This document shows, in pieces, positions 9,043 through 18,710 of a stretch of DNA of 64,000 nt. The notes below the pieces were generated by a model, which saw only the letters and a list, made by a program, of their open reading frames with translations, was not told the origin of the DNA and did no database searches. Both the position numbers and the translations under genes were made by a program. Numbering within the stretch: the first letter of the stretch is position 1; every line of letters starts with the position of its first letter. Location: assembly GCF_027924905.1 (NCBI RefSeq), contig NZ_AP027055.1:1612001-1676000 (forward strand), written 5' to 3'. Origin of the DNA: Limnohabitans sp. INBF002. Its GTDB lineage: Bacteria > Pseudomonadota > Gammaproteobacteria > Burkholderiales > Burkholderiaceae_C.

Positions 9043-10479
9043 TCATTTGAAATACATGTCTTGCACATCGCCAGACGCGGGGGCAATGCCCTTTTCTAGC
9101 ATTTGACGATGTTTGTCTAACCGCTTGAGATCGTAGAGGTAATTGACCATCAAGCCGTGCGATTGTTTGACGCCTTTGGCCGAAGGGTCGGCAAACCAGT
9201 TGATGCGCTCAATGCGCGCCCCGTTGCCCAAGTGAAAGCGTGCCACAGGGTCCAACACTTGCTCGCCATGTTTGGCTTGGCCCAAGTAATGCGCACCCGC
9301 ACGCGTGAGGAACTGGCGCAACGGCGATTTGGCTGACAAAGCCGAGAGAACTTGAGGCTGCTCAATGGCGGCCAACACATGGCTGGCTGTCGGTGGCTCA
9401 AAACTGATTTCACGCCCCAAAGCCGACAGCTCTTTCTCATTCAGGTGCCCCAGCAACATCTCGACATTCTTGGACAACCAAGGGCGCAAGCCAGGAATGG
9501 GTGACAAAGTGGCAAAGGTTTTGAGCTTGGGGAATTCACCACGCAAAGTTTCGACCACACGTTTGATGAGCGAGTCGCCAAAGCTGACCCCCTTCAAACC
9601 ACCCTGCGTGTTACTGATGGAATAAAAAATCGCCACGGTTGACTTTTGCAAATCCTCCGGTGCGGCCAATTCGTCAAGCAACGGCATGATGTTGTCTGCC
9701 ATCTCGTGCAGCAAGGCCACTTCCACAAAAATCAAAGGCTCGTTGGGCAAGCTGGGATGGAAGAAGCCGTAGCAGCGGCGGTCACTGTCCAAACGGTTTT
9801 TCAAATCGGCCCAACTGCGAATGTCGTGCACCGCTTCGTACTTGATGAGCTTTTCAATCAGCGAAGCGGGAGAATCCCAGCTGATGCTGCGTAGCTCTAA
9901 AAAGGCCACGTCAAACCAAGTAGAGAACAAATTCTCTAACTCCGCGTCCAGCGCCAACAACCGCTTGTTGCCTTTGAGATGTGGGAGTAACTCAGCACGC
10001 AAGTCCACCAAAAAGCGCATGCCACCTGCCGACGCTGCAAAGCGTTGCAACAAACGCGTGCGAGGCGAGACCAAGGCACGGCGCAAACGAATCTCAGCAG
10101 GGCCTTCATCCACGGTGCCCAAGGCTGCGTCGTAGTCGTCGCGCGCGGCACGCACCTTCACGGCGTCTGGTCCAAACTGCTCACTGATGAGCAGCCACAA
10201 ATCTTGACGCTCTGCGGCCTCGGCTTTGGCATACCAATCGGCCAAGGCTTTGGCGCGGCGACCGCCCTCCACTTCGCTCACGCGTGGGTCCACCACGGCT
10301 TGCAACAGGGTCAACGTGCGGCGCAATGAACGCGGTGATAAGGCCTCTTTCTTTTGTCGCAATGTGGCATCCAGACGCTCACGCGTGGAGCGGTCTTCAG
10401 GCTTAGATACCTCACCAGCAGCCGGAGCCGAGTTACGAAGTAAATTGATTTTGCTGCTGAGCCAAGTGGTCGCGTTCAT
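9043..10479 (-). CDS. matA: Malonyl-CoA decarboxylase MatA
   Basis: 478 residues. The helical N-terminal domain (~40-190) is followed by the GNAT-like catalytic domain (~200-440). Recognisable blocks are FFHPSLPNEPLIFVEVAL, IFYSISNTQGGLKGVSFG and the C-terminal RFHLGNGARIERINWFAD containing the family histidine. It releases CO2 from malonyl-CoA to give acetyl-CoA, which feeds central metabolism. It lies 20 bp after matR and 32 bp before the Bug gene, on the same strand, so it is co-transcribed with both. Confidence 0.95.
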   Translation of the reverse strand: MNATTWLSSKINLLRNSAPAAGEVSKPEDRSTRERLDATLRQKKEALSPRSLRRTLTLLQAVVDPRVSEVEGGRRAKALADWYAKAEAAERQDLWLLISEQFGPDAVKVRAARDDYDAALGTVDEGPAEIRLRRALVSPRTRLLQRFAASAGGMRFLVDLRAELLPHLKGNKRLLALDAELENLFSTWFDVAFLELRSISWDSPASLIEKLIKYEAVHDIRSWADLKNRLDSDRRCYGFFHPSLPNEPLIFVEVALLHEMADNIMPLLDELAAPEDLQKSTVAIFYSISNTQGGLKGVSFGDSLIKRVVETLRGEFPKLKTFATLSPIPGLRPWLSKNVEMLLGHLNEKELSALGREISFEPPTASHVLAAIEQPQVLSALSAKSPLRQFLTRAGAHYLGQAKHGEQVLDPVARFHLGNGARIERINWFADPSAKGVKQSHGLMVNYLYDLKRLDKHRQMLEKGIAPASGDVQDMYFK

Positions 10480-10498
10480 TCCTGTTTTCTTTCTGGCG

Positions 10499-11167
10499 TC
10501 AAGCCGTCAACACACTGCGTTTGGCGAAGGCCAGCTCACGCAAAGCCTCGCGCTGTTGCAACAAATGATTGCGCATGGCTAGGTCTGCGCCTGCGGCATC
10601 ACCCGCTTTGAGTGCAGCAAACACCGCCAGGTGCTCTTTCAAACTCTGCTTCAAACGCCCGGGTGCATGCAGCTGTTGCAAACGCGCAAGCTTCAAAATT
10701 TTGCGCAAGTCGGCAATGGTTTGTGCCAGCCACTTGTTGTTGGCCAGCTGGATGATGGCTTCGTGGATGGCGAAGTTGGCTTCGTAATAGTCGTTGATGC
10801 GGCCTGCTTCGGCGTGCTGCTTTAAGCGCTGGTGCCACACCTCAAGCGCCTGAACATCGGCTGGCGTGGCGCGTTGGGTGGCATCAAAAGCGCAGCGCCC
10901 TTCAAGCAAGGCAATGACAGGAAAAATGTCATCAAGGTCTTGCTCGGTCACCTCGTTCACGAAGCAACCTCGACGCGGTTCATGGCGCACCAAGCCTTCG
11001 GCCGTCAGCACCTTCAGCGCCTCGCGCAACGGCGTGCGCGAGATGGACCACAGCTCACACAAAGTCACTTCGTCAATGAAGCTGCCGGGCCTGAGCTGGC
11101 CGTCAAAGATGTAGTTGCGCAGCTGCAAAGCCACATCGTCGTGCAAGGAGCTAGGAAGTGTGCGCAT
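10499..11167 (-). CDS. matR: GntR-family regulator, FCD subfamily (MatR-like)
   Basis: 222 residues. The winged helix-turn-helix (~5-70) contains ISRTPLREALKVLTAEGLV, the GntR recognition signature. It is followed by an all-helical FCD ligand domain (~80-210) with the metal-binding histidine pattern seen in NFAIHEAII. It is the first gene of the malonate operon and is expected to sense malonate or malonyl-CoA and control its own operon through the palindrome at 11190-11207. The assignment to MatR is from operon context. Confidence 0.9.
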   Translation of the reverse strand: MRTLPSSLHDDVALQLRNYIFDGQLRPGSFIDEVTLCELWSISRTPLREALKVLTAEGLVRHEPRRGCFVNEVTEQDLDDIFPVIALLEGRCAFDATQRATPADVQALEVWHQRLKQHAEAGRINDYYEANFAIHEAIIQLANNKWLAQTIADLRKILKLARLQQLHAPGRLKQSLKEHLAVFAALKAGDAAGADLAMRNHLLQQREALRELAFAKRSVLTA

Positions 11168-11189
11168 TGGGTTTGGGTTGATGCATCTC

Positions 11190-11207
11190 TGTAATTACAC
11201 GTAATTA
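11190..11207 (-). promoter_or_regulatory. Palindromic operator upstream of the malonate operon
   Basis: TGTAATTACA (11190-11199) is a perfect 10-bp palindrome. It overlaps a second arrangement, TAATTAC-AC-GTAATTA (7-bp arms). The GT-N4-AC core fits the half-site style of FCD-subfamily GntR repressors, and it lies 23 bp before the matR start, as expected for autoregulation. Confidence 0.65.
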
Positions 11208-11283
11208 TGAGATTCAAACAGCGAAAAACCAGCCCTAATTCGCAGGGACTTTCCCTCAAAGGATTAACCCTTAAATCGAAAAA

Positions 11284-12099
11284 TTAAACGGGATTTGTTT
11301 GGCGCACCGCGTGCAGCCACAAGGCCACACCCACCAACACCATGGGCACGCACAGCCATTGGCCCATGCTCATGCCCAGTGCCAGCAAACCCAGATGCGC
11401 ATCGGGTTCGCGGAAGTATTCGGCCACAAAGCGCAAGCTGCCATAGCCGATCATGAACACACCAGACACCGCCCCCACAGCACGTGGCTTGCGGGCGTAC
11501 AACCACAGCACCACAAACAGCAAAAGGCCTTCGCCTAAGAATTGGTAGATCTGTGAAGGATGACGCGGGATGAGGCTGCCACTTTGTGGAAACACCATGG
11601 CCCAAGGCAAACTTGGGTCTGCCGCCCTGCCCCACAACTCGCCATTGATGAAATTGCCCACGCGACCTGCGGCCAAGCCCGTCGGCACGCAAGGCGCAAT
11701 GAAGTCGGTCACCCACAACCAAGGGCGATGACGCTGCCACGCAAACACCGCCGTGGCCACAAACACGCCCAACATGCCGCCATGAAAGCTCATGCCGCCT
11801 TGCCACAAAGCCAACACTTCGAGTGGATGCTCAAGGTAATACGCGGGGTTGTAGAACACGCAATAGCCAATGCGCCCGCCCAAGATCACGCCCATCACAC
11901 CGTAAAACAGAATGTCTTCGATGTCTTGTTTAGACCACGACCCCAGCACCACTTGCGCGGCATAGGGCTCATGCGTCAAACGCAAGCGCGCCAAACCCAC
12001 AAACAAAGCGAATGCAGCCAAGTAAGTCAGGCCGTACCAGTGAATGGCCAACGGGCCGACAGCCAACGCCACCGGATCAATTTGCGGGTGAATCAACAT
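11284..12099 (-). CDS. lgt: Prolipoprotein diacylglyceryl transferase Lgt
   Basis: 271 residues, an inner-membrane enzyme with seven hydrophobic segments. It transfers diacylglycerol from phosphatidylglycerol to the lipobox cysteine of prolipoproteins. The Lgt signature [14 protein letters not shown] (~150) and the essential-histidine segment MSFHGGMLG (~105) are intact. Length is normal. It follows ilvD by 18 bp on the same strand, a pairing common in Comamonadaceae. Confidence 0.97.
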   Translation of the reverse strand: MLIHPQIDPVALAVGPLAIHWYGLTYLAAFALFVGLARLRLTHEPYAAQVVLGSWSKQDIEDILFYGVMGVILGGRIGYCVFYNPAYYLEHPLEVLALWQGGMSFHGGMLGVFVATAVFAWQRHRPWLWVTDFIAPCVPTGLAAGRVGNFINGELWGRAADPSLPWAMVFPQSGSLIPRHPSQIYQFLGEGLLLFVVLWLYARKPRAVGAVSGVFMIGYGSLRFVAEYFREPDAHLGLLALGMSMGQWLCVPMVLVGVALWLHAVRQTNPV

Positions 12100-12117
12100 G
12101 CGCGCTAAGCCTGTTGA

Positions 12118-13974
12118 TTAGTCGAGCATAGACAAATCACGCACCGCGCCTTTGTCTGCCGAGGTGGCCAGCAAGGCATACGCTTTAAGTGCAGCAGAGA
12201 TTTTGCGAGGACGCGCCAACACAGGCTTCCAGCCCAGCTTGTCTTGCTCGACACGGCGCTTGGCCAGTTCTTCATCACTCACCAACACATTGATGCTGCG
12301 ATTCGGAATGTCGATGCGAATGCGGTCGCCGTTCTTCACCAAACCAATCGTGCCGCCAGCCGCCGCTTCGGGCGAACAGTGACCAATCGACAGACCAGAA
12401 GTGCCGCCAGAGAAACGACCATCGGTCAACAACGCACAGGCCTTGCCCAAGCCCTTGGACTTGATGTAGCTCGTGGGGTACAACATTTCTTGCATACCGG
12501 GACCGCCCTTGGGGCCTTCGTAACGCACCACGACGATGTCGCCTGCTTTGACTTTGTCGCTCAAGATGTTTTCCACGGCTTCGTCTTGGCTTTCCACCAC
12601 ATGGGCAGGGCCTTCAAACACCAACAGGCTGTCGTCCACGCCAGCCGTCTTCACCACGCAGCCATCGAGCGCGATGTTGCCGCGCAACACGGCCAAGCCG
12701 CCTTCTTTGTTGAATGCATGGTCGAGCGAGCGAATGCAACCTTCGGAACGGTCAGTGTCGAGGCTAGGCCAACGGGTGTTTTGGCTGAAGGCCACTTGCG
12801 TCGGAATGCCTGCGGGGCCGGCCATGTAAAACTTTTTCACAGCGTCTGATGGGTTGCGTGCAATGTCCCATTCGTCGAGCACTTCCTTCATGGTCTTGCC
12901 CAACACGGTGCCCACGTCGGTGTGCAACTTGCCTGCCCGGTCCAGCTCGCCCAAGATGCCCATGATGCCGCCCGCGCGGTGCACGTCTTCGATGTGGTAC
13001 TTGTTGGTGTTGGGTGCGACCTTGCACAACTGAGGCACGATTTTCGACATGCGGTCGATGTCGGCCATGGTGAATTCAATCTCGGCTTCTTGGGCAATCG
13101 CCAAGATGTGCAGGATGGTGTTGGTCGAGCCGCCCATGGCGATGTCAAGCGCAATCGCGTTTTCAAAGGCTTTGAAGCCCATGGAGCGTGGCAACACCGA
13201 TGCGTCGTCTTGTTCGTAATAACGTTTGCACAAATCCACAATCGTGCGGCCGGCTTGTTTGAACAGTTGTTCGCGGTCGGCGTGTGTTGCCACCACGGTG
13301 CCGTTGCCTGGCAAAGCCAAACCCAACGCTTCAGCCAAGCAGTTCATAGAGTTGGCGGTGAACATGCCCGAGCATGAACCGCAAGTGGGGCAAGCGGAGC
13401 GTTCGACTTCAGCCAAATCGGCGTCTGACACTTTGTCGTCCGCCGCCATCACCATGGCGTCAATCAAGTCGAGCTTCTTGAATTCCATGACTTGCGTCTC
13501 TGGGTTGGCCAGACGCACTTTGCCCGCTTCCATCGGGCCACCCGACACAAAGATGACGGGGATGTTCAAGCGCATGGCGGCCATCAACATGCCGGGGGTG
13601 ATCTTGTCGCAGTTGGAGATACACACAATCGCATCAGCGCAGTGGGCGTTGACCATGTACTCCACCGAATCCGCAATGATGTCGCGACTGGGCAGCGAAT
13701 ACAACATGCCGTCATGGCCCATGGCAATGCCGTCGTCCACAGCGATGGTGTTGAACTCTTTGGCCACGCCACCCGCGGCTTCAATTTCGCGAGCGACCAG
13801 TTGGCCCAAGTCCTTCAAATGCACATGGCCTGGCACAAACTGTGTGAACGAGTTGGCAATGGCGATGATGGGTTTGCTGAAGTCGTCATCCTTCATGCCT
13901 GTGGCGCGCCACAGCGAACGAGCACCCGCCATGTTGCGGCCAGCGGTAGAGGTCTTGGAACGGTAAGCAGGCAT
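12118..13974 (-). CDS. ilvD: Dihydroxy-acid dehydratase IlvD
   Basis: 618 residues. It dehydrates 2,3-dihydroxy-isovalerate and 2,3-dihydroxy-methylvalerate in valine and isoleucine synthesis. The iron-sulfur cluster cysteines are visible in [12 protein letters not shown] (~120) and [19 protein letters not shown] (~195), and the C-terminal [20 protein letters not shown] block is intact. This is the standard long form. The ATG at 13974 is well placed, and the divergent cytochrome c gene begins 180 bp away. Confidence 0.98.
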   Translation of the reverse strand: MPAYRSKTSTAGRNMAGARSLWRATGMKDDDFSKPIIAIANSFTQFVPGHVHLKDLGQLVAREIEAAGGVAKEFNTIAVDDGIAMGHDGMLYSLPSRDIIADSVEYMVNAHCADAIVCISNCDKITPGMLMAAMRLNIPVIFVSGGPMEAGKVRLANPETQVMEFKKLDLIDAMVMAADDKVSDADLAEVERSACPTCGSCSGMFTANSMNCLAEALGLALPGNGTVVATHADREQLFKQAGRTIVDLCKRYYEQDDASVLPRSMGFKAFENAIALDIAMGGSTNTILHILAIAQEAEIEFTMADIDRMSKIVPQLCKVAPNTNKYHIEDVHRAGGIMGILGELDRAGKLHTDVGTVLGKTMKEVLDEWDIARNPSDAVKKFYMAGPAGIPTQVAFSQNTRWPSLDTDRSEGCIRSLDHAFNKEGGLAVLRGNIALDGCVVKTAGVDDSLLVFEGPAHVVESQDEAVENILSDKVKAGDIVVVRYEGPKGGPGMQEMLYPTSYIKSKGLGKACALLTDGRFSGGTSGLSIGHCSPEAAAGGTIGLVKNGDRIRIDIPNRSINVLVSDEELAKRRVEQDKLGWKPVLARPRKISAALKAYALLATSADKGAVRDLSMLD

Positions 13975-14154
13975 GTGAGGGCTCCGGTCAAAAAAGCGTC
14001 AATAAAAGTCTTGGTTAATTATCGCCCACGCATCACGCCTTCCCCGAAGCCAACATGCCAAGTCATCACCCCGGGCGGGGACAAACGTGACCGCACACAG
14101 ACCGATATAAACTGGCACAACGTCTACGACTTAACGCATTGAAGGGGCCACGAC

Positions 14155-14466
14155 ATGAAAAAGAATCTTTTAACTTTGCTCACCTTCGCTGTCACCTCGG
14201 TGTCTGCCCCCGCTTGGGCTGACCAAGCTTTGGCCACATCCAAGAACTGCATGGCCTGCCATGCGACGGACAAAAAACTGGTTGGCCCCGCTTTCAAAGA
14301 TGTGGCCGCTAAATACGCCAGCGACAAATCTGCCGCAGACAAGCTGGCCACCAAAATTCAAAAAGGTGGGGCGGGCGTGTGGGGCCCCGTGCCTATGCCC
14401 GCCAACACACAAGTCAATGATGCAGAAGCCAAGAAATTGGCCGCTTGGGTCTTGACCATCAAGTAA
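14155..14466 (+). CDS. Small periplasmic class I cytochrome c
   Basis: 103 residues. A signal peptide (~1-22, cleaved near APAWA-D) precedes a mature ~80-residue cytochrome c551/c552-like domain. The haem site is CMACH (~32-36), and the distal methionine is in the PVPMPANTQV segment near the C-terminus. It should shuttle electrons in the periplasm to a terminal oxidase or reductase. A good ribosome binding site (AAGGGG) precedes the ATG. It is monocistronic with its own terminator. Confidence 0.95.
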   Translation: MKKNLLTLLTFAVTSVSAPAWADQALATSKNCMACHATDKKLVGPAFKDVAAKYASDKSAADKLATKIQKGGAGVWGPVPMPANTQVNDAEAKKLAAWVLTIK

Positions 14467-14483
14467 CGACGTCACCCCATGAG

Positions 14484-14512
14484 AAACCGCTGCGCACCTC
14501 AGCGGTTTTTTT
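14484..14512 (+). terminator. Intrinsic terminator after cytochrome c gene
   Basis: AAACCGCTG / CAGCGGTTT, 9-bp stem with a 7-nt loop, followed by seven T residues. Confidence 0.9.
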
Positions 14513-14610
14513 ATGCCCAAACGTCACGCACAAGCTGACAGCATCCCGACAGGGGCTTTGAGTAAACTCACCCGCTGTTATTACCTCTGGCCTTTTTCAG
14601 GACTTCATCC

Positions 14611-16161
14611 ATGACCACGATCCGCCAAAACGACCTGATTGAATCGGTCGCCGCTGCCCTGCAGTACATCAGCTACTACCACCCCGCCGACTTCATCAGC
14701 CACTTGGCCAGCGCGTACCAGCGCGAGCAAAGCCCAGCCGCCAAAGACGCTATTGCGCAAATCTTGACCAACAGCAAGATGAGCGCCATGGGGCACCGCC
14801 CCATTTGCCAAGACACGGGCATCGTGAACGTGTTCTTGAAAATCGGCATGGACGTGCGCTGGGAAGGTTTCACCGGCAGCTTGGACGACGCCATCAACGA
14901 AGGCGTGCGCCGTGGCTACAACCACCCCGACAACATGCTGCGCGCCTCGGTGGTCGATGACCCTCAGTTCGCGCGCAAAAACACCAAAGACAACACACCC
15001 GCCGTGATCTTCACGCAAATCGTGCCTGGCAACAAAGTGGACGTGACCGTGGCAGCCAAAGGCGGCGGCAGCGAGAACAAGTCCAAGATGTACATGCTCA
15101 ACCCCAGCGACAACATCGTCGATTGGGTGCTGAAAACTGTCCCCACCATGGGCGCGGGCTGGTGCCCTCCTGGCATGTTGGGCATTGGCATTGGCGGCAC
15201 CGCTGAAAAAGCCGTGCTCATGGCCAAAGAAAGCTTGATGGACGACCTCGACATGTACCAGTTACTGGAGAAATCCAGCAAGGGCGAGAAGCTCACGCAA
15301 GTTGAAGAACTGCGTTTGGAGCTATACCACAAGGTCAACGCGTTGGGCATTGGCGCACAAGGCTTGGGCGGCTTGACCACCGTGCTCGACGTGAAGATCA
15401 AGATGTACCCCACGCACGCGGCCAGCAAGCCGATTGCGATGATCCCCAACTGCGCCGCCACACGCCACGCCCACTTTGTGATGGATGGCTCAGGCCCTGT
15501 GTATTTGGAAGCGCCCTCGCTCGACCTGTGGCCCGATGTCAACTGGACCCCAGACACACAAAAGAGCAAGCGCGTGGACCTCAACACCCTCACCAAAGAA
15601 GAAGTGGCGAGCTGGAAACCTGGTCAAACTATTCTGCTCAACGGCAAGATGCTCACCGGCCGCGATGCGGCGCACAAACGCATCCAAGACATGCTGGCCA
15701 AGGGCGAGAAGTTGCCCGTGGACTTCACCAACCGCGTGATTTACTACGTCGGCCCCGTCGACCCTGTGCGTGACGAAGTGGTTGGACCAGCTGGCCCAAC
15801 AACAGCCACCCGCATGGACAAGTTCACCGAGATGATGTTGTCTCAAACTGGCTTGATCTCGATGGTGGGCAAAGCCGAACGCGGCCCAACCGCCATTGAA
15901 GCCATCAAGAAGCACAAGTCGGCCTACCTGATGGCAGTGGGCGGCGCGGCTTACCTCGTGTCCAAAGCCATCAAGCACGCCAAAGTGGTGGGTTTTGCCG
16001 ACCTCGGCATGGAAGCCATTTATGAGTTTGACGTGGTCGACATGCCCGTGACCGTGGCTGTGGATTCAGGCGGCACCAGCGCCCACATCACCGGCCCTGC
16101 TGAGTGGGAAAAGCGCATTGCCACGGGTGAATTCAAAGGCATCGGCATCAAATCCAACTGA
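14611..16161 (+). CDS. fumA: Fumarate hydratase class I (Fe-S)
   Basis: 516 residues, the single-chain class I fumarase of the TCA cycle, which interconverts fumarate and malate using a 4Fe-4S cluster. The N-terminal (alpha-like) part carries the cluster cysteines in HRPICQDTG (~65), GWCPPGMLGIGIGG (~185) and IPNCAATRHAHF (~280). The C-terminal (beta-like) part covers ~330-516 (NGKMLTGRDAAHKR, YYVGPVDPV). It is monocistronic, with a terminator on the far side. Confidence 0.96.
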   Translation: MTTIRQNDLIESVAAALQYISYYHPADFISHLASAYQREQSPAAKDAIAQILTNSKMSAMGHRPICQDTGIVNVFLKIGMDVRWEGFTGSLDDAINEGVRRGYNHPDNMLRASVVDDPQFARKNTKDNTPAVIFTQIVPGNKVDVTVAAKGGGSENKSKMYMLNPSDNIVDWVLKTVPTMGAGWCPPGMLGIGIGGTAEKAVLMAKESLMDDLDMYQLLEKSSKGEKLTQVEELRLELYHKVNALGIGAQGLGGLTTVLDVKIKMYPTHAASKPIAMIPNCAATRHAHFVMDGSGPVYLEAPSLDLWPDVNWTPDTQKSKRVDLNTLTKEEVASWKPGQTILLNGKMLTGRDAAHKRIQDMLAKGEKLPVDFTNRVIYYVGPVDPVRDEVVGPAGPTTATRMDKFTEMMLSQTGLISMVGKAERGPTAIEAIKKHKSAYLMAVGGAAYLVSKAIKHAKVVGFADLGMEAIYEFDVVDMPVTVAVDSGGTSAHITGPAEWEKRIATGEFKGIGIKSN

Positions 16162-16177
16162 GCCTGCGACGCTTAAG

Positions 16178-16213
16178 AAAAAACCGGCTCTCTTTGCAGA
16201 GGCCGGTTTTTTA
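16178..16213 (+). terminator. Intrinsic terminator after fumarase
   Basis: The AAACCGGC(TCT) arm pairs with (AGAG)GCCGGTTT, followed by a T-run. A small bulge is present. Confidence 0.85.
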
Positions 16214-16262
16214 TGGTTTCAAACATCCGAAGCAATGGCGCTTCGATTTGTCGTCTTGTGCG

Positions 16263-16892
16263 TCAGTGCAAATGGCGTGGCTTGCGACCACCATGACCGC
16301 CACCACCGTGACCGCCGTTGGGTCCACGCGGAGGGCGACCCAAATCGAGCGAGTTCACCAAGTTGTCAAAGCGCTCTGAAAAGAGCTTGTCAATTTCGTT
16401 GACCACGCCGCCCAATTCGGCGCCGTCAAAGTGGCGCTCCATCAGGTGAATCACGTCGTTGACCAACATGTCGCGTTGCGCTTGCATGATATCGGCAGGT
16501 GTGGGGCCTACAAACAGCATCATGAAATCATCGCGTGAGTCTTGGCCACGTGAATCGTCCTCTTCGTCAAAGTCGTTGTCATAAAACGTGACTTCAATGG
16601 GCGCACCCGCGGCGGTGAGCTCGTTCAAGCTCATGCACATTTCATCCAAGCTTTGACGAAAATCGTCATCGCCTGAGACTGTCCAGCACATCTGCAATGT
16701 GCGCTCTTCGGGGTTGAAACGAATACCGGGCTCTTCGGGGTATGAGCTGCTTGCGCCGTCCTCAAGCGATGAGGCGCCTGCGTATTGCCACAAAGGGCGC
16801 AACGCGTCTTGCAACTGTTCCAGGCCAACTTCGGCCTGTAGGGGAATCAGTCCATGCACATGAATTTCATACGCGGCGTTGTAGCGTGCCAT
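16263..16892 (-). CDS. Conserved Burkholderiales hypothetical protein with Gly/His-rich tail
   Basis: 209 residues. I recognise this as a type of protein seen next to housekeeping genes in Burkholderiales but know no function (a DUF6806-type assignment is possible, not certain). The first ~110 residues form a compact domain (YEIHVHGLIPLQAEVG). A very acidic stretch follows at ~108-118 (DNDFDEEDDS), and the tail after ~190 is rich in glycine, histidine and arginine and could bind metal. It has a good ribosome binding site (AAGGAAGGAG), no signal peptide and no membrane segment, so it is probably cytoplasmic. Confidence 0.8.
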   Translation of the reverse strand: MARYNAAYEIHVHGLIPLQAEVGLEQLQDALRPLWQYAGASSLEDGASSSYPEEPGIRFNPEERTLQMCWTVSGDDDFRQSLDEMCMSLNELTAAGAPIEVTFYDNDFDEEDDSRGQDSRDDFMMLFVGPTPADIMQAQRDMLVNDVIHLMERHFDGAELGGVVNEIDKLFSERFDNLVNSLDLGRPPRGPNGGHGGGGHGGRKPRHLH

Positions 16893-16920
16893 GACGAAAC
16901 TCCTTCCTTGTGCCTATTGA

Positions 16921-17010
16921 TGGTGCCCGAGACCGGAATCGAACCGGTACGCCCCTTACGGAAGCGAGAGATTTTAAGTCTCTTGTGTCTACCAATTTCA
17001 CCACTCGGGC
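16921..17010 (-). tRNA. tRNA-Leu (anticodon UAA), CCA encoded
   Basis: On the minus strand the acceptor stem GCCCGAG pairs with CTCGGGC, followed by discriminator A and CCA. The anticodon stem-loop GAGACTTAAAATCTC presents UAA. A long variable arm and the T-loop GGTTCGATTCC are present. Length is 87 nt plus CCA, as expected for a class II tRNA. Confidence 0.98.
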
Positions 17011-17163
17011 AGTGTCGTTGTGTGCGCTGATTTTACGCCAGCCACCTCTGTGACGTGCGCTAAGCAACGCTGATTTTTCATATTTTTAGTCTATATTGGC
17101 ACTGGAAATTTTTAAGCATGCCTTAAAACTTGAAACCGTTGAACAACCTATAGGAGAGCATCC

Positions 17164-17541
17164 ATGACACAGCGCACCACACACCAACTTTTGCTGGCCA
17201 CCCTGCTGGGCTTGTGCCTCAGCGTGTCACATGCAGCAGACAAAAAAGAAGCTGCAGAGCCCGTGGTTAAAAAATCAGATTCAGGCATCTGCCATGACAA
17301 AACCAGCGCCTCTTTTGGTAACACCAAAAAATTCACAGGCTTTGCCTCAATGGACGAGTGCATCAAGAGCGGTGGCCGTCCCGTTGCCGGTCAAGCAGCG
17401 GCTGAGCCGATTGTGAAAAAATCGGAATCCGGCATTTGTCACGACAAAAACAGCACCAGCTACGAGCGCACTAAAAAATTCACCGAATTCAAAACCCTGG
17501 ATGAATGTGTGAAAAGTGGCGGTGCACTGCCTAAAAAGTAA
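17164..17541 (+). CDS. Secreted protein with two copies of a SGICHD-type cysteine motif
   Basis: 125 residues. A signal peptide (~1-25, ends SHA-A) is followed by two nearly identical ~40-residue repeats. Each reads KKS(D/E)SGICHDK..S.......KKFT.F.....EC(I/V)KSGG and holds two cysteines, which could form one disulfide per repeat. A GGR ending after repeat 1 is reminiscent of short Cys motifs found beside secreted nucleases and excalibur-like domains, but function is unknown. The ribosome binding site is strong (AGGAG). It is probably periplasmic or extracellular. Confidence 0.85.
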   Translation: MTQRTTHQLLLATLLGLCLSVSHAADKKEAAEPVVKKSDSGICHDKTSASFGNTKKFTGFASMDECIKSGGRPVAGQAAAEPIVKKSESGICHDKNSTSYERTKKFTEFKTLDECVKSGGALPKK

Positions 17542-17565
17542 GCGAGAAGTCCACGGCGCAGGAGG

Positions 17566-18492
17566 TCAAAGACCTGCGCTGTTGCGTGCCACTTCGTCAA
17601 AAATCTTTTGGCGAATTTCGTTTTTGCGGCGCAATTGCGATCGCTTGTTAGAAGGCACATCTTGCTCTGAGCGTGCGACCCATTGGATCGGTAAATTCCA
17701 ATGCACCTTCGACAAAGCCCCCGTGGTGCCCATTTCTGCCCACAGGCCGTCGTAGCTCTGGCCCACACGCTGAGACAAACTGCGATAACCGGAATAAACG
17801 TGGGCGACATCAGATACACCCACCATCCCCACTAACTGCCAGCCTGAAGCCAAGCCCTGCAACGCAGTCATCAAAATATTTTGTGGACGTGTGCGCTCCA
17901 TTTTTTGCGTGACGATTTTGATTTCTTGATTCAAAAAACGCTGGCCTTGCATGTTCCCAATTGCCATGACAAAACCGGGCTCTTGCATACCCACCATCTG
18001 AGCAGGCAAGATGCTAAATGCAGCACGCATCACTGCAGCGCCGTTGAACTTGAGGTGAAGCTCAAACTCACCTTCACGCCCTAAACCTCGTCCAGGCTCG
18101 ATATCAATGGTGATATCACCCTCGGGATAGCTTTGTTTGAAGAACGTGTACGAGCCGCGCTTGTAAAAATCAACCACCGCTTGGGCTGAGTGACGCGCCA
18201 TCAACCACTCAAAATGCGCGAGCATGGCGTTGGTCCGTGCCTCAACCCCTAGACCGCCCCACAGATAAGGGCGCATGGGACGCAACATCACCGGCAGTTC
18301 GGTGTGCGTGAGTTCAGCCAATCCATGGTCTTGGAAGAAGCTGTGAATGCGTCGCAAATGTGCTTCACACCACCAATAACGCAAACGAAATTTCAACCGA
18401 CGCTTGGCAGTCTGCAACCATCCACCAGAACCGTTGTCGGTCAGGCGGAATAACTCTTGCGAGGTGGGTGCATCCAAACTTCTGTGGGTCAT
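17566..18492 (-). CDS. VirK/YbjX family protein (DUF535)
   Basis: 308 residues, a full-length DUF535 protein. Characteristic segments are RPYLWGGLGVEARTNAMLAHF (in part, ~75-95), the EGEFELHLKF strand and the IGNMQGQ block, followed by DVAHVYSGYRSLSQRVGQSYDGLWAEMG (in part) near the C-terminus. Family members such as Shigella VirK and E. coli YbjX are linked to outer-surface or stress phenotypes, but the biochemical role is not settled. The gene is convergent with the small secreted-protein gene and monocistronic. Confidence 0.9.
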   Translation of the reverse strand: MTHRSLDAPTSQELFRLTDNGSGGWLQTAKRRLKFRLRYWWCEAHLRRIHSFFQDHGLAELTHTELPVMLRPMRPYLWGGLGVEARTNAMLAHFEWLMARHSAQAVVDFYKRGSYTFFKQSYPEGDITIDIEPGRGLGREGEFELHLKFNGAAVMRAAFSILPAQMVGMQEPGFVMAIGNMQGQRFLNQEIKIVTQKMERTRPQNILMTALQGLASGWQLVGMVGVSDVAHVYSGYRSLSQRVGQSYDGLWAEMGTTGALSKVHWNLPIQWVARSEQDVPSNKRSQLRRKNEIRQKIFDEVARNSAGL

Positions 18493-18555
18493 TGGTGTTG
18501 CTTCGATAGATACAAAAAAGCCCCTGCAACATGTGTTTCAGGGGCTCTTTGAAAT

Positions 18556-18631
18556 TGGAGCGGGAAACGAGGCTCGAACTCGCGACCTCAACCTTGGCAA
18601 GGTTGCGCTCTACCAACTGAGCTATTCCCGC
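18556..18631 (-). tRNA. tRNA-Gly (anticodon GCC), CCA encoded
   Basis: On the minus strand the acceptor stem GCGGGAA pairs with TTCCCGC, followed by discriminator T and CCA. The D-arm is GCTCAGTTGGTAGAGC, the anticodon loop CTTGCCAAG gives GCC, and the T-arm is GCGAGTTCGAGCCTCG. Total 76 nt. Confidence 0.98.
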
Positions 18632-18710
18632 GTGGAGTGTTTAATTCCGAAGCCGTAATTCTAATCTCAAATTCACCCGATTTCAGGACTACGATCAAGA
18701 AAATTTAAAG

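Noticed and set aside
18632-18710. Magnesium riboswitch ahead of mgtA
   Set aside because: Only ~80 bp are available after the tRNA-Gly gene and no M-box or mgtA-leader structure is recognisable.
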